Source of the DNA: Streptomyces vinaceus
Lineage (GTDB): Bacteria; Actinomycetota; Actinomycetes; Streptomycetales; Streptomycetaceae
Assembly: GCF_008704935.1 (NCBI RefSeq)
Contig: NZ_CP023692.1
Location: 4,927,001-4,991,000 of the forward strand
Direction: 5' to 3'
DNA length: 64,000 nt
In this document: positions 7,740 to 17,277 of the stretch, piece by piece
How the letters are laid out: each line of letters begins with the position of its first letter
Position numbering within the stretch: position 1 is the first letter of the stretch
Program-made: the position numbers and the translations under genes
The notes under the pieces: model-generated
Seen by the model: the letters and a program-made list of their open reading frames with translations, nothing else
Database searches by the model: none
What the model was told of the DNA's origin: nothing

Positions 7740-9185
7740 ATGACCACCTTCGTGGACCGCGTCGAGCTGCATGTCGCCGCGGGTAACGGGGGCCACGGCT
7801 GCGCCTCCGTTCACCGGGAGAAGTTCAAGCCGCTCGGCGGCCCCGACGGCGGAAACGGCGGCCGTGGCGGCGACGTCATCCTGGTGGTGGAGCAGGCGGT
7901 CACCACCCTGCTGGACTACCACCACAGCCCCCACCGCAAGGCCACCAACGGCAAGCCCGGCGAGGGCGGCAACCGTTCCGGCAAGGACGGCCAGGACCTG
8001 GTCCTGCCCGTGCCGGACGGCACCGTCGTCCTCGACAAGGAGGGCAACGTCCTCGCCGACCTCGTCGGCCAGGGCACCACGTACGTGGCCGCCGAGGGCG
8101 GCCGCGGCGGCCTCGGCAACGCCGCGCTGTCCTCCGCCCGCCGCAAGGCCCCCGGCTTCGCGCTCCTCGGCGTCCCCGGTACCACCGGCGACATCGTCCT
8201 GGAGCTCAAGACCGTCGCCGACGTGGCCCTCGTCGGCTTCCCGTCCGCCGGCAAGTCCTCCCTCATCTCGGTGCTCTCCGCTGCCAAGCCGAAGATCGCG
8301 GACTACCCCTTCACCACCCTCGTCCCGAACCTGGGCGTCGTCACCGCCGGCTCGACCGTCTACACGATCGCCGACGTCCCCGGCCTGATCCCGGGCGCCA
8401 GCCAGGGCAAGGGCCTCGGTCTGGAGTTCCTGCGCCACGTCGAGCGCTGCTCGGTCCTCGTGCACGTCCTGGACACCGCCACGCTGGAGTCCGACCGCGA
8501 CCCGGTGGCCGACCTCGACGTGATCGAGGAGGAGCTCAAGATCTACGGCGGCGGGCTGGAGAAGCGCCCGCGCCTCGTCGTCCTGAACAAGGTCGACATC
8601 CCCGACGGCCAGGAGCTCGCCGACATGGTCCGCCCGGACCTGGAGGCCCGCGGCTACAAGGTCTTCGAGGTCTCCGCGGTCGCCCGTACGGGCCTCAAGG
8701 AGCTCTCGTACTTCCTCGCCGAGGTCGTCGCCAAGGCGCGCGCCCGCAAGCCCAAGCAGGAGGCGACCCGCATCGTCATCCGCCCGAAGGCCGTGGACGA
8801 CGCCGGCTTCACCGTCACCTACGACGAGGTCGAGGACGTCTACACGGTGCGCGGCGAGAAGCCGGAGCGCTGGGTGCGCCAGACCGACTTCAACAACGAC
8901 GAGGCCGTGGGCTACCTGGCCGACCGGCTCGCCCGCCTCGGTGTCGAGGACGCGCTGAAGAAGGCCGGTGCCCGCGCCGGCGACGGCGTCGCCATCGGCT
9001 CCGACGAGAACGCGGTCGTCTTCGACTGGGAGCCGACCGTGATGGCCGGCGCCGAGATGCTGGGCCGCCGCGGCGAGGACCACCGTCTGGACGCCCCGCG
9101 TCCGGCCACCACCCGCCGCAAGGAGAAGGAAGCCCAGCGCGGGGACTCGGCGCAGAAGGAGTACGACGAGTTCCGGCCCTTCTGA
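7740..9185 (+). CDS. obgE: GTPase ObgE/CgtA
   Basis: 481 residues; ATG at 7740 preceded by TCTGGAGG at ideal spacing. This is a large-subunit assembly GTPase, linked in Streptomyces to the onset of aerial growth and sporulation. Domain order: glycine-rich Obg fold (about 1-155), with HREKFKPLGGPDGGNGG and AEGGRGGLGN; G domain with G1 GFPSAGKSS (about 165), switch II DVPGLIPGA and G4 NKVD; then an OCT domain (about 340-430) and a basic-acidic C-terminal tail. It follows the L21-L27 operon, as in most bacteria, but a hairpin separates them, so it may have its own promoter around 7666-7700. Confidence 0.97.
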   Translation: MTTFVDRVELHVAAGNGGHGCASVHREKFKPLGGPDGGNGGRGGDVILVVEQAVTTLLDYHHSPHRKATNGKPGEGGNRSGKDGQDLVLPVPDGTVVLDKEGNVLADLVGQGTTYVAAEGGRGGLGNAALSSARRKAPGFALLGVPGTTGDIVLELKTVADVALVGFPSAGKSSLISVLSAAKPKIADYPFTTLVPNLGVVTAGSTVYTIADVPGLIPGASQGKGLGLEFLRHVERCSVLVHVLDTATLESDRDPVADLDVIEEELKIYGGGLEKRPRLVVLNKVDIPDGQELADMVRPDLEARGYKVFEVSAVARTGLKELSYFLAEVVAKARARKPKQEATRIVIRPKAVDDAGFTVTYDEVEDVYTVRGEKPERWVRQTDFNNDEAVGYLADRLARLGVEDALKKAGARAGDGVAIGSDENAVVFDWEPTVMAGAEMLGRRGEDHRLDAPRPATTRRKEKEAQRGDSAQKEYDEFRPF

Positions 9186-9262
9186 TCTGCCGCTTCGCCG
9201 TTCTTCCCTCCCGGACGGCGGTGTTGAAGGGATGTTTACCCCGGTCGCCTAGGATCCACCGG

Positions 9263-10882
9263 GTGAGCAGCACCAACACTCCCAGCGTTTCCGTCGTGGT
9301 GATCGCGTACAACGACGCCGTGCTCGTGGGCGAGGCCGTATCCTCGGCTCTCGCCCAGGGCCCGGTCGTCGCCGAGGTGATCGCCGTGAACGACGCCTCG
9401 GCCGACGGCACCGCGCAGGTGCTGGACGAGCTGGCAGCCGTCCACCCCCGCGTGAAGGTCGTGCACCGCACGGAGAACAGCGGGGGCTGCGGCACCCCGC
9501 GCAACGACGGCATCGCGGCCGCGACCTCCCCGTACGTGCTCTTCCTCGACAGCGACGACGTGCTGCCCCCGGGGGCGGCCGACGCCCTCGTGCGGGCCGC
9601 CGAGGAACACCGCGCGCCGGTGACGGTGGGCGCGTGCGTACGCCGTGAGCTGCCGCTCCACCACGACGTGCCCTGGATGCCCGGGCTGTACACCGCGGGC
9701 GACGTCATCGAGCGGCCGGACGACCGGCCCGAGCTCGTCCGGGACACCCTCTGCGTCAACAAGCTGTACGAGCGGGCCTTCCTGGACAAGCATGCGATCC
9801 GCTTCCCCGACGGCCGGTTCACCTACGAGGACTTCGTCTTCACCGCGCGCGTCCTGGCCGCCGCCCCGCGCATCGCCGTCATCGGCGACCTCGTCTACGT
9901 CTGGCACGTGCGCCGCGACGCCGCCCAGGTGTCGATCTCCCTGGACCGCAAGGACGTCGGCAACTGGCGCTCCCGGACGGAGGCCCACCGCGAGGCCCGC
10001 CGGATCCTCACCGAGTCCTCCCCGGAGCTCGGCCTCGCCTGCCAGGTGAAGTTCCTGGAGTACGACCTGCGCATGTACCTGCGCGAGCTCGGCAAGGACC
10101 CCGCGTACCAGGCCGCCTGGTGGACCCTGACCCGCGACTACCTCACCGGCTTCGACGAGGCCGCGGTGGAGGCCGCGGGGGCGCACGCCCGCTGGATCGT
10201 CCGGCTGCTGCGGGCCACCGCGACCCCGCCCGCCGACGTGGAGCGGCTCACCCGCTTCGCCGCCGAGCCGCCCCGGCTGCTGCCCCCGTACGCCACCGGC
10301 CCGGACGGGCAGCCCGTGTGGAGCCGGGAGCTCCCGGTGGTCCTCGACGGGCTGGCCGGGCTGCCGGTGGCCGAACTGCCCGTCAGCGTCGACGCCGAAC
10401 CGGTCGGCGCGGGCCGGCTCCGGATCCGGGTGCGCGAGCTGTACGGGCGCCTCGCCGAAGCCGGACCGCGCACCGCCCGGCTGAGCTTCGTACCCCGCTC
10501 GGGCGGGCAGCCGGTCCAGGACCGGCCGGTTGAGCTGCGCGCGGCCGCGGACGGCGACGGCTGGACCGCCGAACTGCCGTTCCGGCTCACCGGCGTGGCC
10601 GCCGCGGGGCGCCGCCAGGGCCGCCGCGGCATGCAGGCGTGGGGCATCCAGGTCGGCGTGGAGTTCGCCGACGGGAGCTCCCTGGTCACCTCCCCGCGCC
10701 CCCTCGAAGGGCTCCTCCACCGCCGCGCGCTGCCGAGCAGCAGGTACGGTGTTCTGCTGGCGCAGCCGTTCCGTACGGGCGGGGGATCGATGGCCCTGCG
10801 GCTCGCGCCGGGTGCCGCGGGCGCGCTGAGCCTCGTACGCAACCGTCTCCACCGGGCCCGGGCAGGCCGCGGATCGGAGTGA
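9263..10882 (+). CDS. GT2 family glycosyltransferase
   Basis: 539 residues from the GTG at 9263. The N-terminal GT-A domain (about 1-230) has VSVVVIAYNDA, the NDASADGT loop, NSGGCGTPRNDGI and the nucleotide-sugar/metal motif LFLDSDDVL. The remaining 300 residues resemble the accessory region of TagF-associated GT2 enzymes. It probably adds a sugar to a cell-wall glycopolymer, acting at the cytoplasmic face. TAGGAT (9250-9255) lies 7 bases upstream and no ribosome binding site is visible, suggesting a leaderless mRNA. The GT2 domain is very like that of the 13203-16085 protein, with the same NSGGCGxPRN and DSDDVL motifs. Confidence 0.85.
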   Translation: MSSTNTPSVSVVVIAYNDAVLVGEAVSSALAQGPVVAEVIAVNDASADGTAQVLDELAAVHPRVKVVHRTENSGGCGTPRNDGIAAATSPYVLFLDSDDVLPPGAADALVRAAEEHRAPVTVGACVRRELPLHHDVPWMPGLYTAGDVIERPDDRPELVRDTLCVNKLYERAFLDKHAIRFPDGRFTYEDFVFTARVLAAAPRIAVIGDLVYVWHVRRDAAQVSISLDRKDVGNWRSRTEAHREARRILTESSPELGLACQVKFLEYDLRMYLRELGKDPAYQAAWWTLTRDYLTGFDEAAVEAAGAHARWIVRLLRATATPPADVERLTRFAAEPPRLLPPYATGPDGQPVWSRELPVVLDGLAGLPVAELPVSVDAEPVGAGRLRIRVRELYGRLAEAGPRTARLSFVPRSGGQPVQDRPVELRAAADGDGWTAELPFRLTGVAAAGRRQGRRGMQAWGIQVGVEFADGSSLVTSPRPLEGLLHRRALPSSRYGVLLAQPFRTGGGSMALRLAPGAAGALSLVRNRLHRARAGRGSE

Positions 10883-10961
10883 AGACAGCCGGCGGCCGCC
10901 AGGCCGCCCGAGATTTCGGACAGGACCCCGGACCCGTTCCGGGGACCCCAGGGAGATACGC

Positions 10962-11963
10962 ATGACTTTTCTGATCACCGGTGGCGCCGGCTACATCGGC
11001 TCGCACGTCGTCCGCGCGATGCTCGCCGCGGGGGAGGAGGTCGTCGTCTACGACGACCTGTCCACGGGCAACGAGGACCGCGTCCCTCAGGGCGTCCCGC
11101 TGGTGATCGGCTCGGTCCTGGACCGGCTGTCCCTGGACGAGACCATCCGTGAGCACCGGATCACCGGCGTGGTCCACCTCGCGGGCAAGAAGCAGGTCGG
11201 CGAGTCCGTCGAGAAGCCGCTGTACTACTACCACGAGAACGTGGAGGGCCTTCAGGTCCTGCTGGGCGCGGTGGCCGCCGCCGGCGTCCGCAACTTCCTC
11301 TTCTCCTCCTCCGCCTCCGTGTACGGCATGCCCGACGTGGAGCTCGTCACCGAGGAGACCCCCTGCGCGCCGCTCAGCCCGTACGGCGAGACGAAGCTGG
11401 CCGGCGAGTGGCTGGTGCGCGCCGCGGGCAAGGCGCACGGCATCTCCACCGCCTGCCTGCGCTACTTCAACGTGGCGGGAGCGGCCGCCCCCGAGCTCGC
11501 GGACACCGGCGTCTTCAACCTCGTCCCGATGGTCTTCGAGCGCTTCGACAAGGGTGAGGGCGCCCGGATCTTCGGCGACGACTACCCGACCCCGGACGGC
11601 ACCTGCATCCGCGACTACATCCACGTCGAGGACCTCGCCGAGGCCCACGTGGTGGCGGCCCGCAAGCTCGTCGAATGGGGCGCGACCGGGGACTACAAGG
11701 ACCTCACCGTCAACATCGGCCGCGGCGAGGGCGTCTCCGTACGGGAGATGGCCCAGCTGCTGAACGAGGGCACCGGGCACACCTACGAGCCCGTCGTCGT
11801 CCCGCGCCGCCCCGGCGACCCGGCGAAGGTCGTGGCCTCGGCTGACAAGATCGCGGCGGAGCTGGGCTGGAAGGCCAAGCACGACGTCCGCGAGATGATC
11901 ACCTCGGCCTGGGCGGGCTGGGAGGCCAACCGCAAGGGCGCCGTGCCGCACGTCGCGCGCTGA
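10962..11963 (+). CDS. galE: UDP-glucose 4-epimerase
   Basis: 333 residues, typical for GalE. It is an extended short-chain dehydrogenase that interconverts UDP-glucose and UDP-galactose with bound NAD. The nucleotide-binding motif GGAGYIGSH is at residues 7-15, the catalytic Ser region SSSASVYG and the YGETK active-site Tyr-Lys are near 125-148, and the FNVAGAA segment follows. It is preceded by a GGGAGA site. Its position inside a glycosyltransferase cluster suggests it supplies UDP-galactose for a surface polymer rather than, or as well as, galactose catabolism. Confidence 0.93.
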   Translation: MTFLITGGAGYIGSHVVRAMLAAGEEVVVYDDLSTGNEDRVPQGVPLVIGSVLDRLSLDETIREHRITGVVHLAGKKQVGESVEKPLYYYHENVEGLQVLLGAVAAAGVRNFLFSSSASVYGMPDVELVTEETPCAPLSPYGETKLAGEWLVRAAGKAHGISTACLRYFNVAGAAAPELADTGVFNLVPMVFERFDKGEGARIFGDDYPTPDGTCIRDYIHVEDLAEAHVVAARKLVEWGATGDYKDLTVNIGRGEGVSVREMAQLLNEGTGHTYEPVVVPRRPGDPAKVVASADKIAAELGWKAKHDVREMITSAWAGWEANRKGAVPHVAR

Positions 11964-11979
11964 TCCGCCGCACGTACCC

Positions 11980-12030
11980 CGTACGAAGCCGCCCGCCCCG
12001 GACAGTTCCGGGGCGGGCGGCTTTCGTACG
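11980..12030. terminator. Bidirectional terminator between convergent genes
   Basis: A long inverted repeat of about 23 bp (11980-12002 with 12007-12030, one bulged base) lies between galE on the plus strand and the glycosyltransferase on the minus strand. It can serve both transcripts. Confidence 0.8.
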
Positions 12031-12057
12031 GCGGGCGGCTTCGCCGGCGGACCGCCC

Positions 12058-13206
12058 TCAGCGCTCCAGGAACGTGAAGAGCTCTTCCCAGCGGTCGGTG
12101 ATCTCGGCGCTGGAGTACCGCCGCACGTTGCGGAAGGCGTTGTCGCCGAGCCGCTCGCGCAGCTCACGGTCCGACATCAGCACGCGCAGGTGGCCCGCCA
12201 GCTCCATCGTGTTGCCCAGCCGGGCCAGCAGCCCGTCCTCGCCGTGCTCCACGATCTCCCGGACGCCCGGCGCGCAGTCGAAAGCGGCCACCGGCACGCC
12301 CGCGGCCATCGCCTCCAGCAGTGTGATCGGGAAGCCCTCGGCCCGCGAGGCCTGCGCGAACACCGAGGCGCCGCGCAGCGCGCCCAGCACGTCGTCGGTG
12401 CTGCCCATCCACTCTACGGAGTCGCCCAGCCCGAGCGCCGACGCGTGCGCCCGCAGCGCCGGCTCCTCGACGCCCGCCCCGTAGATCCGCAGGACCCAGT
12501 CGGGGTGGTGCGGAGCGGCGTCCGCCCACGCGTCGAGCAGCAGGTCCACGCCCTTCTCGAAGGCGAGACGGCCGATGCTGGCGACGACCTTCCCGGTGCG
12601 CGGCGCGGGGGAGTCCGGCATGAACGGCAGCGGGTTCGGCATGCTGCCCACGTTCTCCATGCCGGCCCGGATCCACAGGTCCGCGTCCTCCGGGGTCAGC
12701 ACCAGCAGCCGGTCGACCTCCCGGTAGTGGCGGCGGACCCGATCGGCGCGGGTGGACTTCTGGCTGGCCTCGAACGACTCGTGGCTCATGCCGATGACGC
12801 TGAGCCCCTTGGTGTCGGCGAGCGCCACCCACTCCATCGCCCAGACCTGTGTGACGATCACGACGGCCCCGGGGCCGGCCGAGCGGAAGAGCTCGTTCAG
12901 CTTCTCCGCCTTGGCCCGCATCTGCGCCCGCCGGGCCGCCTGGCGGCGCCGCTCGGGGGCGTTCAGCCTGCCCTTGATCCCGCGCAGGCGGCGCGCCTTC
13001 GGCGGGTGGGCGTCGTACAGGGTGGTCATCGCGTACGGCAGGTCCTGCGGCAGCTTCTGCCGGATCTCCTCGGCGACCGGGGCGATGCCGACGATGTGCA
13101 CCCGGTGCCCGCGGTCGGTGAACAGCCGGGCCATCTGGTGCGACCAGGTGGTCACACCGCCGAGCTCGTCGACGCTGTTGGAGACGATGAAGATGTCCCG
13201 GCTCAC
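12058..13206 (-). CDS. GT4 family glycosyltransferase
   Basis: 382 residues with the two-domain GT-B layout. The N-terminal domain has the donor loop ELGGVTTWSHQMARLF. The C-terminal domain carries GRLAFEKGVDLLLDAW, the nucleotide-sugar motif SRAEGFPITLLEAMAAG (the E-x7-E signature) and VAAFDCAPGVREIV. This is a retaining transferase that probably uses a nucleotide sugar to decorate or extend a wall polymer. Its ATG overlaps the stop of the upstream GT2-TagF gene by 4 bases, so the two are translationally coupled. The specific sugar and acceptor cannot be read from sequence. Confidence 0.87.
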   Translation of the reverse strand: MSRDIFIVSNSVDELGGVTTWSHQMARLFTDRGHRVHIVGIAPVAEEIRQKLPQDLPYAMTTLYDAHPPKARRLRGIKGRLNAPERRRQAARRAQMRAKAEKLNELFRSAGPGAVVIVTQVWAMEWVALADTKGLSVIGMSHESFEASQKSTRADRVRRHYREVDRLLVLTPEDADLWIRAGMENVGSMPNPLPFMPDSPAPRTGKVVASIGRLAFEKGVDLLLDAWADAAPHHPDWVLRIYGAGVEEPALRAHASALGLGDSVEWMGSTDDVLGALRGASVFAQASRAEGFPITLLEAMAAGVPVAAFDCAPGVREIVEHGEDGLLARLGNTMELAGHLRVLMSDRELRERLGDNAFRNVRRYSSAEITDRWEELFTFLER

Positions 13207-16085
13207 TTGCCGCTCCCGGTGAAGAACTTCTCGACGATCTGGCGGGCGGCGTCCCCGCGGTCGTACTCGCCGAACTCGGTGAGGAAACGCTGCCGGGCCT
13301 CGGCGTACTTGGCGTCCGCCTCGTCGAAGGCGGCGAGCGCCTGGAGGAGTTCGTCGGCGGTGGCCACCACCGGGCCGGGCGCCTTCTCCTTCAGGTCGAA
13401 GTACGTGCCGCGGATGTCGGTCGCGTACTTCTCGTAGTCGTACGCGAAGAACACCATCGGCCGGTCCAGGACCGAGTAGTCGAACATCACGGACGAGTAG
13501 TCGGTGATCAGCCCGTCGGCGAGCGCCAGCAGCGGGGTGATGTCGTGGTGCCGGGAGACGTCGATGACCCGGCCGGCGACCGACGGCGGCAGCGAGACGC
13601 TGTTGAGGTAGTGGGTGCGCACGAGCAGCGTGAAGCGGTCACCGAGACGCTCGGCGAACTCCTCCACGTCGAAGGGGAACTCGAAGCCCTCCACCGCGCC
13701 GTCCGCGCTCGCCCGGAACGTCGGCGCGTACAGCAGCACCTTCTTCTGCGGGTCGATGCCCAGCTCGGCCGCGAGCGGTCCGCGCACCCGCTCCCCGCTC
13801 TGCGCCTCGGCGCGGTGCGCCTCGACCAGGGCGTCGTTGCGCGGGTAGCCGGTGCGCAGCAGCACCTCGTCGCGCAGCCGGAAGCCCTTGGCGAGGGTGC
13901 GCGCGTCGTGCTCGGAGCGGATCAGGAAGTGGTCGAAGCGGTTGACGGCCGCCTGGAACCTGTCCTGGCCGGCCTTGCCCTGCGCCTTGGTGCGGGGCTC
14001 GTGGAAGCCCATGCGCTTGAGCGCGGAACCGTGCCAGGTCTGGATGTACGTGGTTCCCTCGCGCTTGGCCAGGGCCAGCGGGAAGCCCTGGTTGTCGACC
14101 CAGAACTCGGCCTGCGCCAGCGCGCGCAGGTACGGCCAGCTCCAGCGGCGCACCAGGGTGGCTTCCTTGGGGAAGCCGGTGGGCTTGCCGCCCGCGTACG
14201 ACCAGATCGCCTCGAACGGGACGCCCTGGCGGACCATCTCCTCGTAGATCGCCTTCGGGCTGTCGCTGTACTGCTTGCCCATGTGGCTCTCGAAGACGAC
14301 CGTGCCCTTCTTGACCGGCAGCTTCGAGAAGACCTCGTGGTAGACCTTCACCTTCTGCTCGCCCGAGCCGAGGTTGCGGCGGGCCCGCAGGGCCTTGCGC
14401 AGGCCCCGCTTGACCACGCCGGCGGTCTTGCCGTGCATCGCGCTGCTGATCAGCGCCTGCGTGCGGACGGCCGCGGCGCCCTGGGCGGTCAGGACGTAGG
14501 AGAGGTTCCCCTTCTTGGTGACCTCCGGCTCGAAGCGGTCGGAGACCAGCCGGGTCAGGCGCGGGCGCACGCGCAGGCCGGCGGCCGACTCCAGGTCGAC
14601 CCCGCCCACGGAGACGCGGGTGGTGAGGCGGGTGCCGCCGGCCTTCAGCTTCAGCCGGACGTCCCAGACGGCGTCGATGATGCCGAGCGGGCGGACCGTG
14701 CCGGCGATGTCGGCCGTGGCGGTCCACTCGATCGTGTCACCGGCGTGCCGCACCGTTGCCACCGGGAAGCTGAAAGACCGCACGCCGATCTGCCGGCGGG
14801 CCCGGAACTCCAGCGTGGCCGACAGCTCGGCTTCCGGGCTGATGCGGCCCAGCGGGTTCACCACGGCGCCGGAGAGGGTGACGGTGCCGCGCCCGTCGTC
14901 CTCGTACGAGGTCAGGCGGTTGCCCAGCGCGAGGGAGGAGAGCGGGGTGGTGTGGAAGCCCTGGTCGGTGACGTCCAGTATCCGGCGGGCCTCGGCGCCC
15001 TCGACCTCGTCGTCGACGTGCTTGGCGCACCAGTAGATCCGGCCGTCGCGCTCGGCGAGCGGCGAGGTGAGCCGGCCCTTGTTGGTCATGGCGTCGGCGG
15101 CCGGGAGCAGGTTGTCCCAGTCCTCCTTGCCGAGCAGGTAGGCGCAGATCGCCTGGAGGTACGTGACGTTCTCGTAGGCGGCCGGGTCGATGCCGGCCAG
15201 GTAGCCGTTGGCGAGGCGGGCGAACTCCTGGCGGTACGCGTCGCCCAGCAGGGGCAGGTCGCGCAGGTGCAGCACCAGGTCGTGCTTGAGGAACTTGGCG
15301 TCCTTGGCGGACTTGATGTCCGTGTGGCCCTTGGCGGCCAGCAGCTCGTCGACGCGCCGGTGGATCTCCATGCGGTGCACGAAGTTGGCGATCTCGTGGC
15401 GCCGGTTGCTGATCGACTTCGCCGCGGCCTTCTCGACCACGTTCCAGTAGTAGACGTGGTTGGGGATCAGCGTGATGCGGCGGGCGGCGACGTAGGCCTG
15501 CGCGGAGAAGAGCAGGTCCTCGTAGTGGATGCCGACCGGGAACTCCAGGCCCTGCTCCAGCAGGAACGCGCGCCGGTAGCACTTGTTCGTGGAGAGGGTG
15601 TCGTAGACCAGCAGGTCCGGGTCCTCGGTGATCGACTCCAGCGTGCGGGTGCGCGAGTAGATCCAGGGGTACCACTCGGTGGTCTTGCCCCATCGGTTGT
15701 CGAGGTGCACGCGCACGCACATGCCGGAGACCAGGTCGGAACCGGTCCGCTCGGCGGCGGCCAGCATGTTGCGGCAGGCGTTGCGTTCCAGCACGTCGTC
15801 GCTGTCCAGGAACATGACGTACGTGCCGGTGGCCTGCCGGATGCCGTGGTTGCGCGGGGCACCGCAGCCGCCGCTGTTCTCCGGCAGCCGGAAGGCGCGC
15901 ACTCTGCCCGGGTGCGCGGCTTCGAGCTCCTGGGCGACCGCGTACGACCGGTCCTTGCTGCAGTCGTCGACGATCACGACTTCGACCCCGTGCAGGGTCT
16001 GGTCCAAAACCGACTGGACGGCTGTCGGCAGACGCTCTGCGTCGTTGTAGACGATGACGACCACGGAGACGTCAGGCACGTGCAC
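13203..16085 (-). CDS. GT2-TagF fusion: glycosyltransferase/CDP-glycerol glycerophosphotransferase
   Basis: 960 residues from GTG at 16085. The N-terminal GT2 domain (about 1-250) has VSVVVIVYND, NSGGCGAPRNHGI and MFLDSDDVL. A middle region of beta-rich character follows. The C-terminal TagF-like glycerophosphotransferase domain (about 590-950) carries the catalytic-type motif QTWHGSALKRMG and the substrate-binding ITDYSSVMFDYSVLDRPMVFF. Such bifunctional enzymes assemble polyol-phosphate or glycosyl-phosphate polymers such as wall teichoic acids. It heads a two-gene minus-strand operon with the GT4 gene. Coupling of both activities in one chain suggests alternating addition of sugar and polyol phosphate, but the product is an inference. 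Confidence 0.88.
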   Translation of the reverse strand: MHVPDVSVVVIVYNDAERLPTAVQSVLDQTLHGVEVVIVDDCSKDRSYAVAQELEAAHPGRVRAFRLPENSGGCGAPRNHGIRQATGTYVMFLDSDDVLERNACRNMLAAAERTGSDLVSGMCVRVHLDNRWGKTTEWYPWIYSRTRTLESITEDPDLLVYDTLSTNKCYRRAFLLEQGLEFPVGIHYEDLLFSAQAYVAARRITLIPNHVYYWNVVEKAAAKSISNRRHEIANFVHRMEIHRRVDELLAAKGHTDIKSAKDAKFLKHDLVLHLRDLPLLGDAYRQEFARLANGYLAGIDPAAYENVTYLQAICAYLLGKEDWDNLLPAADAMTNKGRLTSPLAERDGRIYWCAKHVDDEVEGAEARRILDVTDQGFHTTPLSSLALGNRLTSYEDDGRGTVTLSGAVVNPLGRISPEAELSATLEFRARRQIGVRSFSFPVATVRHAGDTIEWTATADIAGTVRPLGIIDAVWDVRLKLKAGGTRLTTRVSVGGVDLESAAGLRVRPRLTRLVSDRFEPEVTKKGNLSYVLTAQGAAAVRTQALISSAMHGKTAGVVKRGLRKALRARRNLGSGEQKVKVYHEVFSKLPVKKGTVVFESHMGKQYSDSPKAIYEEMVRQGVPFEAIWSYAGGKPTGFPKEATLVRRWSWPYLRALAQAEFWVDNQGFPLALAKREGTTYIQTWHGSALKRMGFHEPRTKAQGKAGQDRFQAAVNRFDHFLIRSEHDARTLAKGFRLRDEVLLRTGYPRNDALVEAHRAEAQSGERVRGPLAAELGIDPQKKVLLYAPTFRASADGAVEGFEFPFDVEEFAERLGDRFTLLVRTHYLNSVSLPPSVAGRVIDVSRHHDITPLLALADGLITDYSSVMFDYSVLDRPMVFFAYDYEKYATDIRGTYFDLKEKAPGPVVATADELLQALAAFDEADAKYAEARQRFLTEFGEYDRGDAARQIVEKFFTGSGK

Positions 16086-16243
16086 CTCGATCCCTTTGTT
16101 CCATTCCGCTTAACCCGTCAAAGCTACCGTGTGCCGCGCTCGGATCCGGCAGGCCGACCCTCGGCGTGCATACTTCTAAGGAAGAGGTGTGTGGCGGGTC
16201 CGGTCGCCGACAATCACCCGTTCGGACCCAGCAGGAAGTGTTC

Positions 16244-17275
16244 ATGACGAAGCTGTCCGTAGTAGTCCCCTGCTACAACGAAGAAGCCGTGATCGACCGC
16301 TTCGACCTGGAGATCCGCAGGGTCCTGGACTCCCTGCCCGTCGAGTACGAGGTCTGCTACGTCGACGACGGCAGCCGCGACGGCACCCTCGCCAAACTCC
16401 GCAAGATCGCCGCCGAGCACGGGGACCGCACCCGGTACGTCTCCTTCAGCCGCAACTTCGGCAAGGAGGCCGGCATGCTCGCCGGCCTGCGCGAGGCCAC
16501 CGGCGACGCGGTCGTGATCATGGACGCCGACCTCCAGCACCCGCCGGAGCTCATCGCCACCATGCTCGACTACTACCGGCAGGGCCACGACCAGATCATC
16601 GCCCGCCGCACCCGCGAGGGCGACAAGAAGGTCCGCTCCGCGCTCAGCCGCCTGTACTACCGGGGCGTCAACCGCTGGGTCGACGTGGAGCTCACCGACG
16701 GCGTCGGCGACTTCCGCCTGCTGTCCCGGCCGGCCGTGGACGCGCTGCTGTCGCTGCCGGAGTACAACCGCTTCTCCAAGGGCCTCTTCTCCTGGATCGG
16801 CTTCGACACCGTCCACTTCGACTACCGCAACGCCCAGCGCGAGGCCGGCGAGACGAAGTGGAAGTTCGGCTCGCTGCTGAACTACGCCATGGACGGGCTG
16901 ATCTCCTTCAACAACCGGCCGCTGCGGATCGGGATCTGGGCGGGCGTGTCGCTGGTGGGGCTGACCGTCCTGTACGCCATGGTCATCGCCATCATGGCCA
17001 TGACCAACGGGGTCACCGCACCCGGCTACGTCACCCTCGTCGCGATCATCACCGGCATCGGCGGCGTCCAGATGATCATGCTGGGTCTGATCGGCGAGTA
17101 CATCGGCCGCATCTACTACGAGACCAAGCGCCGCCCGCACTTCCTGGTGAAGGAGGCGCACGGCGCGGACCCCCAGGGCCGCCCCGACGCCGCCGGGGTC
17201 CCCACCGGCGCCCGCGAGCGCGGCGGCCTGTCCGCCCCGCCCCTGACGGTCTCCGCCGAGCGCGAGGTGCGCTGA
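16244..17275 (+). CDS. GtrB/DPM1-like polyprenyl-phosphate glycosyltransferase
   Basis: 343 residues. The GT2 catalytic domain has VVVPCYNEE, CYVDDGSRDGT, the metal motif MDADLQHPPE, the NFGKEAGMLAGL loop and the RFSKGLFSWIGF/GETKWKF segments of bactoprenol glucosyltransferases. Two transmembrane helices follow (about residues 225-250 and 260-290). It should transfer a hexose from a UDP- or GDP-sugar to undecaprenyl phosphate at the inner membrane face. The partner flippase-like GtrA gene starts 3 bases after its stop. The tail after about residue 305 is polar and variable. It is divergent from the TagF fusion, sharing a 158-base intergenic region. Confidence 0.9.
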   Translation: MTKLSVVVPCYNEEAVIDRFDLEIRRVLDSLPVEYEVCYVDDGSRDGTLAKLRKIAAEHGDRTRYVSFSRNFGKEAGMLAGLREATGDAVVIMDADLQHPPELIATMLDYYRQGHDQIIARRTREGDKKVRSALSRLYYRGVNRWVDVELTDGVGDFRLLSRPAVDALLSLPEYNRFSKGLFSWIGFDTVHFDYRNAQREAGETKWKFGSLLNYAMDGLISFNNRPLRIGIWAGVSLVGLTVLYAMVIAIMAMTNGVTAPGYVTLVAIITGIGGVQMIMLGLIGEYIGRIYYETKRRPHFLVKEAHGADPQGRPDAAGVPTGARERGGLSAPPLTVSAEREVR

Positions 17276-17277
17276 CC